Shown here: in pieces, positions 1 through 12,431 of the stretch
Position numbering within the stretch: the first letter of the stretch is position 1
Layout: the number at the start of each line of letters is the position of its first letter
Origin: Trichoplax sp. H2
Lineage: Eukaryota > Placozoa > Uniplacotomia > Trichoplacea
Assembly: GCA_003344405.1 (NCBI GenBank)
Contig: NOWV01000164.1
Span: forward strand, 113,935-177,934
DNA length: 64,000 bases
Direction of reading: 5' to 3'
Notes under the pieces: model-generated
Databases searched by the model: none
Told to the model about the DNA's origin: nothing
The model's input: the letters and a program-made list of their open reading frames with translations, nothing else
Program-made: the position numbers and the translations under genes

Positions 1-77
1 GGTAGAAGTGAATTTCTCATTTGATTTAATGTAATAAGATACTAATGATTACTGCATCGAATGATGTGATATTACAG

Positions 78-2088
78 GTTTGGCGTTTAGTCGGAGTAAA
101 AAAGCAAAACCGAATCCATCGCCACCATCATTAGAAATGAAATTAGAATATCTAAAAGAAGCTAAACAATTTACTTCGCGCTTAATTGAGAAGTTTGGTG
201 ATCAAGATGGTACGTTTAGTAATTTAGTGTCATCATTTCAATGTTTCAACTCTTAATCCAACGATAGACAATATTACAGAATCTTTAAAATTACAAGTAT
301 CTTATAAGAAGCATAAGGTCTTAGATAAAATTTAAAATCATTTCTCATAAAATAGACTTAAATTTAGCAGACATTCACAGTAATCCTAAGTAAAATTTTA
401 TATTATAGCGGAAAGATTAAGTTGCCCCAACTTTAAAAAGCATGGATGTGGCTGTCTCCAAAAATATATTACCGATCAAAGTCAAAATGAATCAGAAACT
501 CGTGTACGCCAATTACTTCATTTAATTAAACAAGCTAAAATTTTACGCCAACAAAAGTGCTATGGTTTCCCAAACAGTAACGGGATCAATATCAATTCCA
601 CCAAATCAAAGATGTAAGACGACAAGACTAATTTGCTTTTTCATAACATAATAACATGACATGTATAAAATAGGTACAAACATCTATTGCATGTCTGACT
701 CGGGATAATTTGTGTACGTCTTCTTGAAAATTTAGTAAAGTCGGTCTTGGAAATGGACATCGAAAATCTAAAGCATTTGAAGAATTTGTTTTAACCCAAC
801 GTAAAATTTTACGGGAAGAATACAATCTATGCGAACGAGCAACACAGAAAATCTTAATTTATTCCAACAATTTCTTACATAAGAAATTAAAAACAGATCC
901 TAACGTAAGCCAAAGCAATTAATATATCATTTATTATAAAGAATATTGTATTTTGAACATGACGATAATTACTTTTTATCGATGTTTTTATCAGCAACGT
1001 TCAAGAATAACACGAAGGAAAGGAAAAGCTGCTTTAGGAAAATTAAAGCCCATTCAAGATTTAGCTAATGAAAATTGTTGCATTGACAACTGTATTAAGG
1101 TACTGGAAATTAATGGATTTTTCTCGTAAAGTATGATAATAATACCTATAGTACATAACAGTAACGAGCCTGATTTTATGAAAAATAAGAGATCGACTGA
1201 ACTGAAAGATCTTATAAGGGACATGATCTTAATTCTGTTGTAGATTGCTAAAACTCATGCTAAATTACTAGAAGAATGGCGAGAACGAGCAACGTCTGGA
1301 CAAGAAGAAGCAAGACGCGTCTTAGCTGAAATGTTAACGCCAGCTGGAGGAAGTAGAACAAATTGCTATCGATTTATATCATGGATAACAGGTAAATGCC
1401 AATGCCTGTAGTTTAGTAATTTGTATTGGCCTAGTCATCAAGCGTCAATAACAAGTCAAAAAATCAACACGGTAGCGTAAAATTTTCGAGTCTTCATCAC
1501 TTATGATCTCTGTATTATTATTATTTAGGATGTAGCCATAGTACAATTAGTCGTGTAAACGAACAGATGAAGAAAACTGGAGGTAGTCGGGAGCCTCCAC
1601 AACACGGATTAAAACAGTGGTGGAGAAAACATGGCCAACCTAGAAAATCTTGTAAACCGCAAGAAAGATCAGAACAAATGGTGGACAAGACTACAAAATC
1701 AGTAAACTATTCACAATCATTTTACCAGCAAAACCTTTACTCGTCACCACCCATAACCAAAACAGAAAGTTTTTCATCATGTAGTCAACATCCACAAGCT
1801 ATCGCTGACCCTAGCCAATTAGTGGATACATCTCAATACGAACAAGACAATCAAAAACTAATGGAAATTAATTCACAATGGAATAGCTTTCGATCCCAAC
1901 AGAATAATAACGTTAATTCTAGAAATCATTGTCATAATACGCAAGTTATGCCCAATATGACAACAAATGCAGCTGTTTACAATATCCTTCCATCAGATCA
2001 GTACAATGACCAACAATTTACCCTTAACGATTCAACACAGTTGCTCCATTCTGCTACCGAAAATAATAACCCCCAATACAGTTATTAG
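78..2088 (+). CDS. Uncharacterised protein with possible HTH and Cys-rich segment, 5' end outside window
   Basis: Six exons fit one frame: 78-209, 409-613, 736-904, 995-1099, 1244-1391 and 1529-2088. All junctions have AG acceptors and GT donors with matching phase, giving 439 residues to a TAA/TAG stop. The start lies left of the window. Visible features are a Lys/Pro-rich stretch, a Cys-rich segment (CPNFKKHGCGC), a long basic helical region, a second Cys pair (NCCIDNC), and a segment (ITGCSHSTISRVNEQM) that resembles the recognition part of a helix-turn-helix. This is followed by a Trp/Lys-rich stretch and a 150-residue Gln/Asn/Ser-rich tail typical of transcription regulators. I do not recognise the family; DNA binding is an inference. 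It converges with PIGK, with 791 bases between the stops. Confidence 0.75.
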
Positions 2089-2879
2089 AATGATTGCTTA
2101 TATATATTCACTAATTCTATTTTACTAGTGTTAAAACAAGAAATAAACTGTTTACATTTCTTAAATAGACTATTTGGTAATTGAATAATTCAAATCTCAC
2201 TCATGGTACACACAGTGAAACTTGCGAGAATTATGAAATATGTGGGAGATACAATGTACTATCAAAAGTTTCCTACTGTAGTTATTATTCACTAACGGTT
2301 AGGACAATTAGGCATATACTACAACTATTGTAGTAATATCTTAATGATTTTTAACATCGGACAGTCATATGCTATGAACGCTTTATTACAGGCTTATATC
2401 ACGCGGACCAATTTATACATACGATATTTAACGAAATACCATGATCATGCATATTTAAAATGTAGCATGTTCAACAATAATCAATACATGTATAAGATTA
2501 TAATCGCACTGCGATAAAATAAAAATTTAGATCAATGAGAAGTAGTTCAAATTTCTTAAGTAGTAAATAGACTGCCAATTTTAGCTTCTTTGGATGAAAA
2601 TAAGTACCAAATACATTAGAAATAACAATTTGTATCTTTATAATAATAGCATCAAGTTGAATATCAAATATAAAATCGAACAAAGAATAAAGCTTTGAAA
2701 AGATATATAGCACGATAGTCAAAGTAGGTGTATCAATTTTTTCAATTAGGAGGAATATAATCCTAAGCATAAGATTCGATATCAAATCTGATAAACATGA
2801 GATATTTTGTAACAGGCTTTTTCACTCGTTTCGCATGCAGTACTCACATTTTACTCGAATCTATGTTATCTTCAATTAG
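2089..2879. other. Convergent intergenic region
   Basis: AT-rich DNA between the stop of the uncharacterised gene and the stop of PIGK. It must hold both 3' UTRs and poly(A) sites. I see no further exon. The 95-codon minus-strand ORF at 2498-2785 is low-complexity Ile/Leu/Phe and has no splice or family support. Confidence 0.6.
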
Positions 2880-5877
2880 TTATAAAAATGTAGTCAATAT
2901 ACTGATCACCAGTAAAATAGATAAAGTCAAGAGAACATAGATAGCTGAAGCTATTTGCTTTGTTTCATATGGATTATAAGATAGTGCCTATAGAATAAAT
3001 TAAAACATCATAATCAAGATAGGGTAGGTATACTCAGCCATCTAAGAGTCTTTGTATATCCACATCTAATTTGAGCGTAATACTCGCATAGTATAGCGTA
3101 TTAGTAATTTGAGTATTCGAATTTAAAACTTGATCTCTTTTCTTGCGCTATGATTAAAAGTAACTTACTTCGATGAGCGGAAATTGAGTAGAATATTGTT
3201 GCCTTGCTTCGTAATGATCGTTCTGGGATGTTAATAAGATGTCCTGACTGAAAAGTAAACAAAAAGAATATCATTGTTCAGATAGTAACAGTATCTATCC
3301 AACGTCATTCTCATTACCTAAGTTCTTTACTCCTATCAACACTAACAGAAACATTTACAATTTCAATGTTTCTAACACTTCCAAAGAAATCTGTAATGGG
3401 AACCTGCAAATTGACACCAAGAGTATAAAATGGTTTATATAATGACCGTTTTCGAAATAATCGTGGCATTAACTTTTGCTTATTTAAATTAATTTAACCT
3501 TAGTGAGATCTCTTTTATATAGATCAGTTCGTATCTTGGTGGTTGACATTACCAGAGATCTATCAAAGGACTGCAGCTTTTAAAGAAAACGTAAATTATT
3601 AGCTAAACAATTTTCAGCTATGTCTCAAACTCCCGGTAGCATCTATAAATGAGCTTGTGATACGTACTAAATAATGCATTTTGTCTTTGCTGGTTGGTTT
3701 AACTCTTTCAAGATACGACAGCGTATAATATGTCCAACTATCAATTACGGCAACGCCAATTTCAGGATCATGATGATGCTATATAATAAATGATCAATTA
3801 AATTTGTTATATCAAATTTTTTCATTCGTATGAGTTATATCAAGCTTAGATTAAAACAAAACAGTAACAAGTACGCACGTTGAAAAGTTTACAGTTGATA
3901 CTCATTAATATGCAGTAACTATAGTATAAAATGCCGTGGATAATATAATGAATTGAGCGATAGTAAAAAGGCATTACCGAGTGAGAGTCTTCTCCAACGT
4001 GACTACTGGCAACACCCAAGATGTTAGGTGAATAAAATTTTTCAAGCATAGATGCAGCTTGACAAGTATCGATAGCAAAAAAGATTTCATGATAGCTATA
4101 TTGAGGATGCATGTAGAAATTTTTGAACTAATCAAAAAAAGTTAAACAGGGTAAAAACTCATCTATCACCACATCTTATCTACCGTCGTTTTTGCCACAT
4201 CTGTTCGAATGCGTTCGCTAATTCAACATCACTGATTTCTTCGGCATCTTGAAATTTTAAGAATCCATTGCCTCCATGACCAGTCATATAAACTAATACA
4301 TTACTACGTTCATCTGTTAGTAGCCTCTTCGATCTAGGTACACTATCAGGCAGTCGACCTTTAAGGATAACGTTAAGAACATAGATAAGTACATTAATAA
4401 GGTAATTTATTTGCGGCTAAGAATACATGCAGCTAATTTAAAAATTTTATTATCGGTGTTGTTAAAAGTGTAGTAAAGCCATTTACCGGTTAAAACTCGA
4501 ACTAAGTTCTCCACGGTGACCTAACGTACAGGATGAAAGATTGTATACTCAGCTTCGACTTGCTATATTAACGCAGATCTTGGTGAGTAAAAAATATTTG
4601 ATAGGCTTACCTCATAGCCTCTATAATCAACCTCAATGTCGTCCCCATAAACGTTAATCTGTTGATTGGCATTATTATATACAGTACCTACCCCGATAAT
4701 GCAAATATACCTTTGTTACGATTATTTTCCTAACGTATAAATTCTTTAACAAATGTTCAATTTTGCGTCTAGTATATGCGTCTAATACTCGTATAGCATG
4801 AAATTCATACTAAAATTGGAAATGGTACATTACTTAACATTGGTAATAGTAAATATCAATTTTCAAGTATCTTGCACTTTTAAATATGTCTATTACATCC
4901 AATAATTTTTTTGAGATATGATCTAAGTCATTAATGTTTCATTTCTTACATATCTACTTGTACAAGCGCAACATTTAATAACATTTATAGAAAGTATAAT
5001 ATCGTGCTCAAGTCCAATTTAGCCAAGTAAAAATCCTGTTACAAGCTCTACATAATTTGCACCTGACTTGGAGTTTCTAGGATCACAAGCAACATCATCA
5101 GCGAGCATGAGGATAATTTGGCTAATATATGAGAATAATTTAATAGAAAAAAGTTTAAATGCAATTAGTCGATACAAAATAAGCGCACAAAGTATTTATT
5201 AGGGTACAGTAGGGAAACACACTAGAATATGTTGAAAGATGTCCTTCCGTAGACGTAATTATACGATAGTATGTACGAGTTTACACCAGTGCACAGGCAA
5301 ATCAAGGTTGTAGTAAGACAAGATTTCTATCATCTAATCGATTTAAATTAGCTATACCTGATATTATAATTCAGAAGTTAATTTACGTTGCATAAACAAT
5401 AAGTTGATGACTGAGTAGTCAGCTAGAGTAAGAAAACATTAAAGAACTGTCGATTGCAATAGCTTTGCTAGACTGGAATTGTTCCTTGTATGTACTATGT
5501 GTTACATACCTATCTGGAATACCCAAACGTTTAACACTGCGATAGATGGATAATGTATTTGCAATATGACGATAGTTAAACCAATAGCGCGAAGTACACA
5601 CCTTGAAAATATGTAAGTACTGGTTAGAATGTGAATTTACGTTTAAGCTGAAAGTTTGATTTGTAGCAAGACAGCTGAAAGGTGAGCACTATCCATTCAA
5701 TTTACGTCTTACCAAAACAGCCCAATTATTAGTATGTCCTCTTTTAAAGAATTGTTCTTGACTTTCTATAGCATAGGAGGACGTTATTAAGACTAAAGCG
5801 ATGATAAAATACAACTTGAATAAGCGATAGCTGCATTTAGCAGCCATTTCATTCATTGGCTTGTTAGCAGTTGTCAT
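2880..5877 (-). CDS. PIGK: GPI-anchor transamidase catalytic subunit (PIG-K/GPI8)
   Basis: This C13-family Cys protease subunit of the GPI transamidase complex cleaves the C-terminal signal of proproteins in the ER and joins them to GPI. Twelve exons on the minus strand are 5713-5877, 5510-5601, 5063-5121, 4611-4687, 4487-4520, 4184-4358, 3978-4095, 3668-3778, 3499-3576, 3318-3403, 3169-3247 and 2880-2987. They sum to 1182 bases, or 393 residues; the human protein has about 395. An N-terminal hydrophobic signal segment (about 20-36) precedes the conserved HTNNWAVLV core. The catalytic dyad is visible as His170 (TGHGGNG) and Cys212 (DTCQAASM), both with family context. The conserved ITDFFGSVR follows, and a C-terminal membrane helix lies at about 370-392. 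The Cys dyad exon and all phases agree, so the model should be close to final. It is head-to-head with XAB2. Confidence 0.97.
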
Positions 5878-5913
5878 GGATTAATTAATGAATAGCCTGA
5901 ATAGGAGGAGATA

Positions 5914-6333
5914 TCTTCCTATTTATTGTGGTTGAACGTGGTCCAATCCCTTCTCCACGATAAGAAAATGTTTTTACATTAAGAAATCTCTATCACGATT
6001 CCTTCTATTACTGTGTTGAATGTAGAAGAAGTGGCTTTTAATGATTAATTGGATAAAACTGAAAATTGCCGAGGTCCAATTGGGTTTTCTTTTGCGAATT
6101 TCTTAGGCTCTGTGAGCCCGAATTGGAGCAGAAATCTTCCTATTTGTTGTTGTTGTTGAACGTGGTCCAATCCCTTCTCCACGATAAGCAAATGCTTTTA
6201 CATTAAGAAATCTCTATCACGATTCCTTCTATTGCTGTACTGTATGTAGAAGAAGTGGTTTTTAATGATTAATTGGATAAAACTGAAAATTGCCGAGGTC
6301 CAATTGGGTTTTCTTTTGCGAATTTCTTAGGCT
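5914..6333. repeat. Tandem duplication, two copies of about 200 bases
   Basis: Copy 1 (about 5914-6109) and copy 2 (about 6135-6333) share nearly the whole text, including TCTTCCTATTT, GTGGTCCAATCCCTTCTCC, TTAAGAAATCTCTATCACG and CCGAGGTCCAATTGGG, in the same order and orientation. Scattered substitutions and small insertions show that the duplication is not very recent. The spacing between copies is about 221-224 bases. Confidence 0.92.
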
Positions 6334-6340
6334 AAGCCTG

Positions 6341-6366
6341 CATGAGCTGGCATGAGCTGGCATGAG
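6341..6366. repeat. Short tandem repeat of CATGAGCTGG
   Basis: Two complete CATGAGCTGG copies followed by a variant CATGAGCAGG lie between the two larger repeat blocks of the PIGK/XAB2 upstream region. Confidence 0.85.
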
Positions 6367-6460
6367 CAGGAACATTGAGCACCCACTGTACTGCACACTG
6401 AGTGTACCGTGTACAGAAGGATAGCAGTAGAATATCCATTGAAGGTGCAACTTACCATGT

Positions 6461-6860
6461 ATTATACTAAAGTGCAAAGTACTGTATTATACAGTAAATA
6501 ATTAGTGTGACGATAGCACGCATGCTCTACCTTAGCACGTTGTCCGTCCGTCAGTATGGTACGATGTGGTAGAATACAGTATATCTATTATACTGAAGTG
6601 CAAAGTACTGTATTATACTGTACACTGTACTGTACAGTACAGTAAATAATCAGTGCCGATAGCACGCATGCTCTACCTTAGCATACTGTCCATCCGTCAG
6701 CACGGTACGATGTGGTAGAGTACTGTATGTACTGTATGTACAGTATTATACTGAAGTGCAAAGTACTGTATTATACAGTAAATAATCAGTGTGCCGATAA
6801 CACGCATGCTCTACCTTAGCATTCTGTCTGCCCGTCCGTGTGGTGCGATGTGCTACAGTA
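6461..6860. repeat. Three tandem copies rich in TACTGTA/TACAGTA
   Basis: Copies begin at about 6461, 6587 and 6745 with ATTATACTRAAGTGCAAAG. Each then carries CAGTAAATAATYAGTG, a CACGCATGCTCTACCTTAGCA block, and GTCCGTCCGTC-like text followed by GGTACGATGTGGTA. Copy lengths differ (about 126, 158 and 115 bases), mainly through expansion of TACTGTAC words. The same words recur at 52.9-54.5 kb and 62.6-63.2 kb. Confidence 0.88.
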
Positions 6861-7017
6861 CAATACGATGTGGTACAGGACAGTACAGTATTCAGTACAC
6901 TAAAACACCCCTGAATGGGCTGTAGACAGGACGACTGCATGCTGGACAGTACTGAAGCAGAGGGGGAAAATGCGCTAATCAACTGGCTTGAAACTCTCAT
7001 CTGCTCGCTTTTCCTCC

Positions 7018-7038
7018 ATTGGCATTGGCATTGGCATC
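7018..7038 (+). repeat. GGCATT short tandem repeat upstream of XAB2
   Basis: Successive TTGGCA/GGCATT hexamers end about 45 bases before the XAB2 start codon, so the run probably lies in its 5' UTR or core promoter. No function is evident. Confidence 0.8.
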
Positions 7039-7080
7039 TTGAAAGAAAATTGATACATGAAATTGCAAAATTGATTCATA

Positions 7081-10000
7081 ATGCCAGTGGTTGTACCGTC
7101 TTCTAAAGTCCAGGACATGGTCCTGGTAAGTGTATGATTTATTATTCAGAGGATGAGAGAGTGAAGAATAACTGTAGTGAGATGGTAGAAACGACAAGGG
7201 GAAAAAAGCTTTTGCTTGCCATGTTGGCTAAATAGCTCTTTCTGTATTGTTCGTTTTGCAGGAAGAATCGGATATTGCTTTCGAAGAGGAAATTTTACGC
7301 AATCCTTATTCGGTGAAATTTTGGATGCGTTATATTGAACATAAAGCCAACTCACCTAAACAAGTCATCAATTTAATACACGAACGGGCATTAAAAGAAC
7401 TCCCTGGCAGGTTAGTACCACATCAGAATGCAATACTCTTGTTCTTGTTTTTCTTCTTGTCCATCCAGCTTCATACTCTACCTCCATGATGATCTTGGTC
7501 TACATGACGATGGAATAGTTTATTCATTTCTTGCCAGTGTGTATTTCTCATACTTGCTACTAAATGACAATCTTATTTAAAAAAAAAACATTCTTTTTTC
7601 TCCTCTACGCGTCTCTTTAGCTATAAATTGTGGTATAATTATCTAAAATTAAGAAGGAAACAAATTCGAGGAAAGTATGTATCTTAAATGATAATTCATT
7701 CACCTTAATTATTCTTGCATAGATCGGATTAATTTATCCGCCAACATGCATTAATCTATACCTTCCATGTTAGAAGGATCCAACTTTTTAAATTTTTACT
7801 TATATATATATATCATGCTCTATTATAACTTGTATTGGCTTAGATGCATCAATGATCCTGCATATCAAGATGTTAACAATACTTATGAACGAGCTCTCGT
7901 ATTCATGCACAAGGTATGTATCGGTTCAATCGGCTACAATAAATTCCTATTTGCCTAATTTGTTTGTATCACCGCTTTATTATGCAACGATCAAAGTAGA
8001 CAAATGTACTCTTTACTGTATTTAGTAATGAAATGAATAAATCAATTGAGTACTTCTTTCCATACGTTGTAATACAGATGCCTCGTCTATGGATCGATTA
8101 CTGCCAATTCTTAGTAGATCAAAAATTTGTATCCAGAGCACGTCGCACCTTTGATCGAGCTTTGCAAGCTTTACCAATAACCCAACATCATCGGATATGG
8201 CCATTGTACCTAAAATTCGTTCGATCCAGTGGTATCCCAGAAACTTCTGTTCGAGTGTATCGACGCTATATCAAAGTTAGTATACACTGATTTTATTATC
8301 TATTTATTCGTGATCCGATAAAATCGTTATCTCACATTCAAACATGCTAATAATTAATAATTGCTATCAGCTGTGTCCGGAAAATTCGGAAGAATTTATA
8401 GAATATTTACTATCGATTGATAGAATTGATGAAGCTGCTGGTAAACTTGCTGAATTAGTAAATAGTGTAAGTCGATACAGTCAGATAAAATTCAACAAGA
8501 GTAAATCTGTATTTAGAAATAACCGGATATGCAATTAATATTTTCTCTTCCATAGGAGAGTTTTGTATCAAAAGAAGGCAAATCCAAGCATCAGGTTGAT
8601 AAACTAATGAATAAATTTACATTTTATACTTAGTTTAAGCTTTTACTACACAACATTATTGACGTGATACCTTCTAACTACTGTACTATAATTATGTTAG
8701 ATGTGGCAAGAATTATGCACACTAATTTCTAAAAATCCAGATCAGGTAATCTGAATGAATGATATTCCAAATGATACAACCATAAAAATTGTCTAAAACT
8801 GAAAATTAAGTATTGGATAATTTATCTTTCTCTTACTAGATAAAATCCATTAAAGTAGATGCTATTATTCGCGGTGGATTGAAAAGATTTTCCGATATGG
8901 TCGGTCAATTATGGAATTCCCTGGCCGATTTCTACATTAGAAGTGGACATTTTGAAAAAGCTCGAGATGTTTATGAAGAAGCGATCCAAACTGTTAATAC
9001 AGTTAGGGACTTTGGACAGGTGTCAACTAATTTTAACTGATCCTCCATAACCTTTGCCCTTTAATAACATTCTAATACCGATCTGTCCATATCACATCTC
9101 AGGTATTTGATGCATACGCACAATTTGAGGAAGGTATGCTCAATGCAAAAATGGAAGCCACGGCTGAATTAGGACCCTCTACTGACGGTAAATTTACTTT
9201 TATCCTTTGTAATTGCTATGTAAATTTTAACTAAATATTATTTCATATTGATACTTCAGACGATATTGATATCGAATTAAGACTGATGAGATATGAAGAG
9301 CTTATCGACAGGAGACCTATACTTCTCAACAGGTCCATCGTGACTACAAAATATGCTGCCTGCGGAGTTTTACATCGTTTTAATTTATGAATATTTTTTT
9401 CACGTTATAGCGTTTTATTACGGCAAAATCCTCATAATGTTCATGAATGGCACAAGAGAGTTCAGTTGTTCGAAGGAAGCCCTCAAGATGTAATTGTGTA
9501 AATAGATCAAAATTTTACGTATTAATAACTATACTCCTTACATTTTGATGCTACAATCGACAGGTAATAAAGACATTTACAGCTGCTGTGCAAACGGTTA
9601 GTCCTACTGAGGCATCTGGTAAGCCACATACTTTATGGGTAGCTTTTGCTCGGTTTTACGAAGATAATGATCAATTACCTGAGGTATTTCTTGAAATATT
9701 TATCATTATAATTTGATTGAGTATGGTTAATTAATATTCGTAGAGTTTAAATCATTATGCGAAATTAATTCTTACTACTCTCGATTTGGACCAAAAGGCA
9801 CGTATTATTTTTCAAAAAGCAACAAAAGTTCCCTTCAAATATGTTGATGACTTAGCTGCCGTGTGGTGCGAATTTGCTGAAATGGAATTAAGGCATAAGT
9901 AAGTTTTAGGAGTTACGCAAACTTTTGATTTTATTTTTTTAAACTTTAGATCATGTATATAAAAATAACTTCAATATGTCAATTACTTTTAGAAATTATG

Positions 10001-12431
10001 ATAAAGCACTCGATGTATTACGTAAGGCAACTGCCGTACCTTCACGGCGTGCAGAGTACTTCGATGAGGTACTAGCTTGACTTTAAAAATTGCCTTTATT
10101 TGATTATGACCCTTGATTTGAATGTACTAATATACCTTTTATATATGAAACACTTTAGAAAGAAGCTGTACAAAGTCGTGTTTATAAATCGTTAAAGTTA
10201 TGGATGTTTTATGCAGACTTGGAAGAAAGCCTCGGAACGTTTGATGTATGCGTCTAATATTGTTGTATCTTGTATGTATGATGCTTCCTGTAAACGTAAT
10301 ATCCTGATATATCTATCAATACGATAGTCTACGAAAGCTGTTTACAACAGGATCATTGATCTAAGGATAGCCAATCCTCAAACTATTATAAACTTTGCAA
10401 TGTTCTTGGAAGAAAATCATTATTTTGAAGAAGCTTTCAAGGTATGTCTATTGTACTGTAATCAAATTTTAAATCTTTAACTGACCATTCACTATGAAAT
10501 CACTATAATGAACAGGCTTATGAACGGGGTATTGCGTTATTTAACTGGCCTCACGTATATGACATTTGGTTGACGTACTTAAAAAAGTTTATAGCTCGCT
10601 ATGTAAGGAATTATGAACTTTGCTATGTTTAACTAATATCAAACTAATTATGTATTAAGTATATCAATTTTATATCTAATTTTTATGATAGGGCGGCAAA
10701 AAATTAGAACGATCAAGAGATTTATTTGAGAACGCTCTTGATAATTGTCCATCGAAATTTGCTAAAAGTATATCTTATATTTGACATTCGCTAAAAATTT
10801 ACTTATCTAATGTATGTATAAAATTTGGCGTAACCTAATTGATATTAACGACAATTCCAGCGTTATACTTGCTATACGCAAAGTTAGAAGAAGAATATGG
10901 GCTAGCCCGCCATGCTATGGCTGTTTATGAACGAGCTGCAAGTGCTGTTTTACCAAATGAAAAATTTGAGGTTTGTACTAGCGGTAGACCATCATCTTGG
11001 AAAGGTCGTTACGGTTGTGATGTACGTATTTCTAAGTGTTTTTCTTTTTATTCTTTGTAGATGTTTAATATCTACATTAGCCGCGCAGCTGATGTATTTG
11101 GATTGCCATATACGCGCCAGATATATGAACGTGCAATTGAATCTCTGCCGGATGATAGTACTAGAGAAATGTGTATGCGTTTTGCGGATCTAGAGTCGAA
11201 GTTAGGCGAAATCGATCGGGCTAGAGCAATTTATGGCTATTGTTCGCAGCTTTGTGATCCGAGGGTAATTTTGTATATGTACTTTTGAACTGTTCTTTAT
11301 TAGCGTAAAGCGTTAAGGTAAAATGAAATTTCTATCTTGTGTATGATGCAGAAAGAGGCATCATTCTGGAAAACTTGGCATGACTTTGAAGTACGTCATG
11401 GCAATGAAGATACCTTCCGTGAAATGCTACGCATTAAACGTAGCATACAGGCTAAATTTAACACTAAGGTATGTTTTGCTTGAATTACTAGATTAGAAAG
11501 AAATTGGAAGCTCTTAAAAATCTGTAGTAATAGAAATTTTAGTGGAAACCGCACAGGTAAATTTATACTATTCATTGTCCTAGATAAACTACATGACAGC
11601 CCAAATGCTTCCGGGATCAGAGTCTAGTGGAGGTATGTAATTTAAATTTTTGACACATTATACAAGTGTTGAGGTAATTAAATATTGCTTTCTATGTATA
11701 ACAAAAAATAGCTGATCCAGGTAGTGACGATATGAAAAAACTTGAAGAACGTGCGAAAGCAATCATTGAAGAAGCTAAACAAGATCAACCTAAAGTTGGT
11801 AAACGGGATATTTTATTTATCAGGTAAAATTTTATTAAATAATTCACAATGATCAATGCTTATGTGTACTGTAACAACCATGTTTTGTTAATAAAAAGAT
11901 CGTCTAACTCACTCTTTCAATATTACTTTATTTTATAGGGGCGATACAACTCAGGAAGAATCAAAAGAGGCAGTTATGGCATCTAACCCGGAAGAAATTG
12001 ATATAGACGATGACGATGATGATGATGATAATGATAATGATGTAGAAAAAGTGCCTGCACCCGGTATGACCTTGATAAGGACATCTATGTTCTGTGTACC
12101 ATATACGCATGCCTAATATTTAAATATTAACTTTTCATATCCGCAAATTACAGAAGTCACCTTGGAAGAAAGGATGGTTCCAAGTGAGGTACGATTATTA
12201 CTCACTAATGTGTTTGAATTAAAGTTACGATTTATTTATTGAGTGACAAGAGCAACGTATATATTTAAATTATCGTACCGGTGATATTTTATCTTCAATT
12301 TTATATATTTGTGACATTTGAATTGTACAAATATTAAAATTAAGTCCGTATGATTTTAATTTCTATAGGTATTCGGTAGTATTCCGGAAGAAAAGCAACT
12401 TGAAGTTCGATCTCACGCTAGACAAAGTTAG
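7081..12431 (+). CDS. XAB2: XAB2/SYF1 pre-mRNA splicing and transcription-coupled repair factor
   Basis: This is a HAT/TPR-like repeat scaffold of the NineTeen/Prp19-associated complex in the spliceosome; its human ortholog also links to transcription-coupled repair. Twenty-seven exons start at 7081, 7262, 7621, 7844, 8078, 8371, 8556, 8701, 8840, 9103, 9260, 9411, 9564, 9798, 9993, 10159, 10328, 10516, 10692, 10861, 11061, 11352, 11584, 11712, 11939, 12154 and 12369. Together they give 2589 bases, or 862 residues (human about 855). Hallmarks are DPAYQDVNN, MPRLWIDYCQFL, ALPITQHHRIWPLY, SGHFEKARDVYEEAI, QNPHNVHEWHKRV and KLGEIDRARAIY, followed by a C-terminal Asp-run acidic stretch and a VFGSIPEE ending. 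All phases agree. The start is the ATG that gives the family-like short N-terminus before an FEEEI motif. Confidence 0.98.

Larger units (their letters stand above)
5878..7080. promoter_or_regulatory. Shared head-to-head upstream region of PIGK and XAB2
   Basis: The start codons of PIGK (5877, minus) and XAB2 (7081, plus) are 1203 bases apart and diverge, so this stretch must hold both promoters. It is largely built from two tandem repeat blocks (5914-6333 and 6461-6860) and a short GGCATT run just before XAB2. I see no clear TATA box or coding exon. The ORFs in the repeat blocks are by-products of stop-poor repeats. Confidence 0.6.

Noticed and set aside
6746-7000. ORFs on both strands in the TACTGTA repeat block before XAB2
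   Set aside because: Repeat-derived, low complexity and partly overlapping one another; no splice or family support.
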